Positions 12,601-12,830 of a DNA stretch of 12,830 nt are shown in pieces. The DNA comes from DATKDU01 sp035512595. Lineage in GTDB: Bacteria > Planctomycetota > Planctomycetia > Pirellulales > Pirellulaceae. A program made the position numbers and the translations under genes. The notes beneath the pieces are model-generated. The model did not search any database, was not told where the DNA came from, and was given only the letters and a program-made list of their open reading frames with translations. Location: positions 1 to 12,830 of the forward strand of contig DATKDU010000138.1 of assembly GCA_035512595.1 (NCBI GenBank), read 5' to 3'. How positions within the stretch are numbered: the stretch's first letter is position 1; each line of letters starts with the position of its first letter.

Positions 12601-12830
12601 AAAACGGCGGCAACTCCCGCGTCGAGACCTTCGTCTGGAACGGCAGCGCCCAATTGCTCAAGACCGGGACGTTCATGGCCTATGGCGACAGCCCCAGCAA
12701 GATCGCTCCCGTGCGCGTGGCCGCCAACGATTCCGGCCAGTTTGCCGCGGTGCAAGGGCCCAACGGAACGACCCAGCAATTGCGAATCTTCGAGACGCTC
12801 TCGATCAACCCGCTGTCGGTGGCGCCGGCG
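9648..12830 (+). CDS. protein B: modular surface protein with five SdrD-B domains and beta-propeller, 3' end outside window
   Basis: The frame is open for all 1061 codons from ATG 9648 to the right edge. The N-terminus is arginine-rich and ends in LEDRRMLA (32-39), as in protein A, again without a clear hydrophobic signal. Residues about 40-235 form an unassigned beta-rich domain (FKIAWNIFFSN, YTYTFTDGDG, SHWLLEVSE) faintly like domains in exosortase-sorted proteins. Five SdrD-B-like domains follow at about 237-345, 346-444, 445-543, 544-642 and 643-741; the last four are 99 residues each. They should form a calcium-stiffened stalk. From 748 an FG-GAP/VCBS propeller (DINGDGIDEII, DVNGDGRMDIV, DLNGDSVPDLV) matches that of protein A almost residue for residue to the window end at LSVAPA. 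In A, 145 residues including two dockerin repeats follow this point, so B probably ends similarly. The partner and tip ligand are unknown. Confidence 0.9.
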   Translation, partial: MACQLDAPIKPTSRKTNRRPSRLSRRSFFESLEDRRMLAVAVTGNDLVDFRSTASNGGLVATDGWTEANGGFKIAWNIFFSNDAQKWSYTYTFTDGDGTSLDPDQSHWLLEVSESITADNVDAIITDANFTFTDPQVWTKDPKPDPTGSPGANNANPLLPADIYAIKVNNSTSSVNGTFQFLSTRIPVWGDFYGKNGSHDGIVGTVWNVGIGTDPTTADTDFTDWIPTPDTIEPGTKSGTKFEDHNGNGVRDLGDQGLSGWTIYVDYNNNGQLDSGEPSDVTDANGDYTILNINPGTWRIREVLQPGWLATFPAASDAFGRYHEETFAAGSVFTGNDFGNFQLITINGQKFNDLDGDGIQDLGEPGLANWTIELDAGADGTVDATTVTDASGNYSFTNLGPGTYRIREVQQAGWTQTTVNPADIAAISGQNVSGVNFGNFQLITISGQKFNDLNDDGVQDLGEPGLLGWTIQLDAGADGTVDATTVTDASGNYSFTNLGTGTYRIREVQQATWTQTTANPADIAAVSGTNVAGINFGNTQALSISGQKFNDLDGDGIQDVGEPGLSNWTIELDANADGSVDATTVTDASGNYTFANLSPGTYRIREVQQAGWMQTTVNPADIVAVSGQSVSDIDFGNFQLITISGQKFNDLDGDGNKEADENGLANWTIELDLGADGTVDASTTTDANGNYSFTNLGPGVYRIREVQQAQWVQTTVNPADITAQSGVSVGDVDFGNVFPVTPEEEGDILVIGPDKSPTAPAPVLVLDQTSGSILTSFLAYEANFVGGTRVATGDINGDGIDEIITAPGRGRAPEVRVFTQQGVELTEYRTMAYLPKFKGGVQVAVGDVNGDGRMDIVTAPSSGKAEIRVFLGQDGADPIANTPFKKFKAFGAKFVGGAFVRAADMGTRLGNGTFNNTLDGKAEIIVGSGPGIKAAIKIFHVNATPVAVRTINPFTIGKSVYKNGVNFDVADLNGDSVPDLVVGTENGGNSRVETFVWNGSAQLLKTGTFMAYGDSPSKIAPVRVAANDSGQFAAVQGPNGTTQQLRIFETLSINPLSVAPA
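10683..11870 (+). repeat. four 297-nt tandem repeats encoding SdrD-B domains 2-5 of protein B
   Basis: Units at 10683-10979, 10980-11276, 11277-11573 and 11574-11870 keep an exact 297-nt (99-codon) period, anchored by the CAGAAGTTC blocks at 10692, 10989, 11286 and 11583. Long stretches are nearly identical at the DNA level, for example the part encoding TVTDASGNYSFTNLG in the first two units. This points to intragenic duplication or gene conversion. A fifth, 327-nt unit of the same family (10356-10682) precedes them and is more diverged. Confidence 0.9.

Noticed and set aside
9801..12779. 992-codon open frame on the minus strand opposite protein B
   Set aside because: It is exactly in phase with the sense codons, so it stays open simply because the sense gene avoids TTA, CTA and TCA. 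Its translation has no family-like pattern, whereas the sense frame shows clear SdrD-B and FG-GAP domains.

Overview
The window reads as a chromosomal segment of a planctomycete, probably of the Pirellulales type. This rests on content: a PSCyt1/PSCyt2/PSD1 protein next to a DUF1501 protein, a BBP7-type outer-membrane barrel with an aromatic C-terminus, and large surface-type proteins whose N-terminus carries an arginine-rich stretch ending in LEDRR(L/M)LA. DNA is GC-rich with strong third-position C/G bias. This bias also creates very long but spurious antisense reading frames.

Layout, left to right. (1) 1-615, minus: 5' part of a secreted M20-family amidohydrolase, cut by the window edge. 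(2) 794-4852, plus: a two-gene unit, a large dihaem PSCyt1-PSCyt2-PSD1 protein followed 3 nt later by a Tat-exported DUF1501 protein of the alkaline-phosphatase/sulfatase-like fold. (3) 4853-5179: an intergenic region with a REP-like inverted repeat, a possible promoter and a very strong hairpin with a T7 tract. (4) 5180-8041, plus: protein A, 953 aa, with an LEDRRLLA N-terminus, an ice-binding-like (DUF3494) domain, two SdrD-B domains, an FG-GAP/VCBS beta-propeller and a two-repeat dockerin. (5) 8090-9238, minus, convergent with A: a BBP7 outer-membrane barrel with an unusual six-cysteine run. (6) 9239-9647: divergent regulatory region. (7) 9648-12830, plus, running off the right edge: protein B, 1061 aa visible, with an LEDRRMLA N-terminus, an unassigned beta-rich domain, five SdrD-B domains (four in an exact 297-nt period) and a beta-propeller closely matching that of A.

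How it may work together: the left half looks like periplasmic catabolic or redox machinery of the planctomycete type. The right half looks like a cell-surface cassette in which two paralogous modular stalk proteins carry different tip domains on the same stalk-plus-propeller chassis, flanking an outer-membrane barrel. A has a C-terminal dockerin and B probably has one beyond the window. The joint role is inference; no substrate can be read from the sequence. No tRNA, rRNA, CRISPR array, transposase or phage gene was seen.
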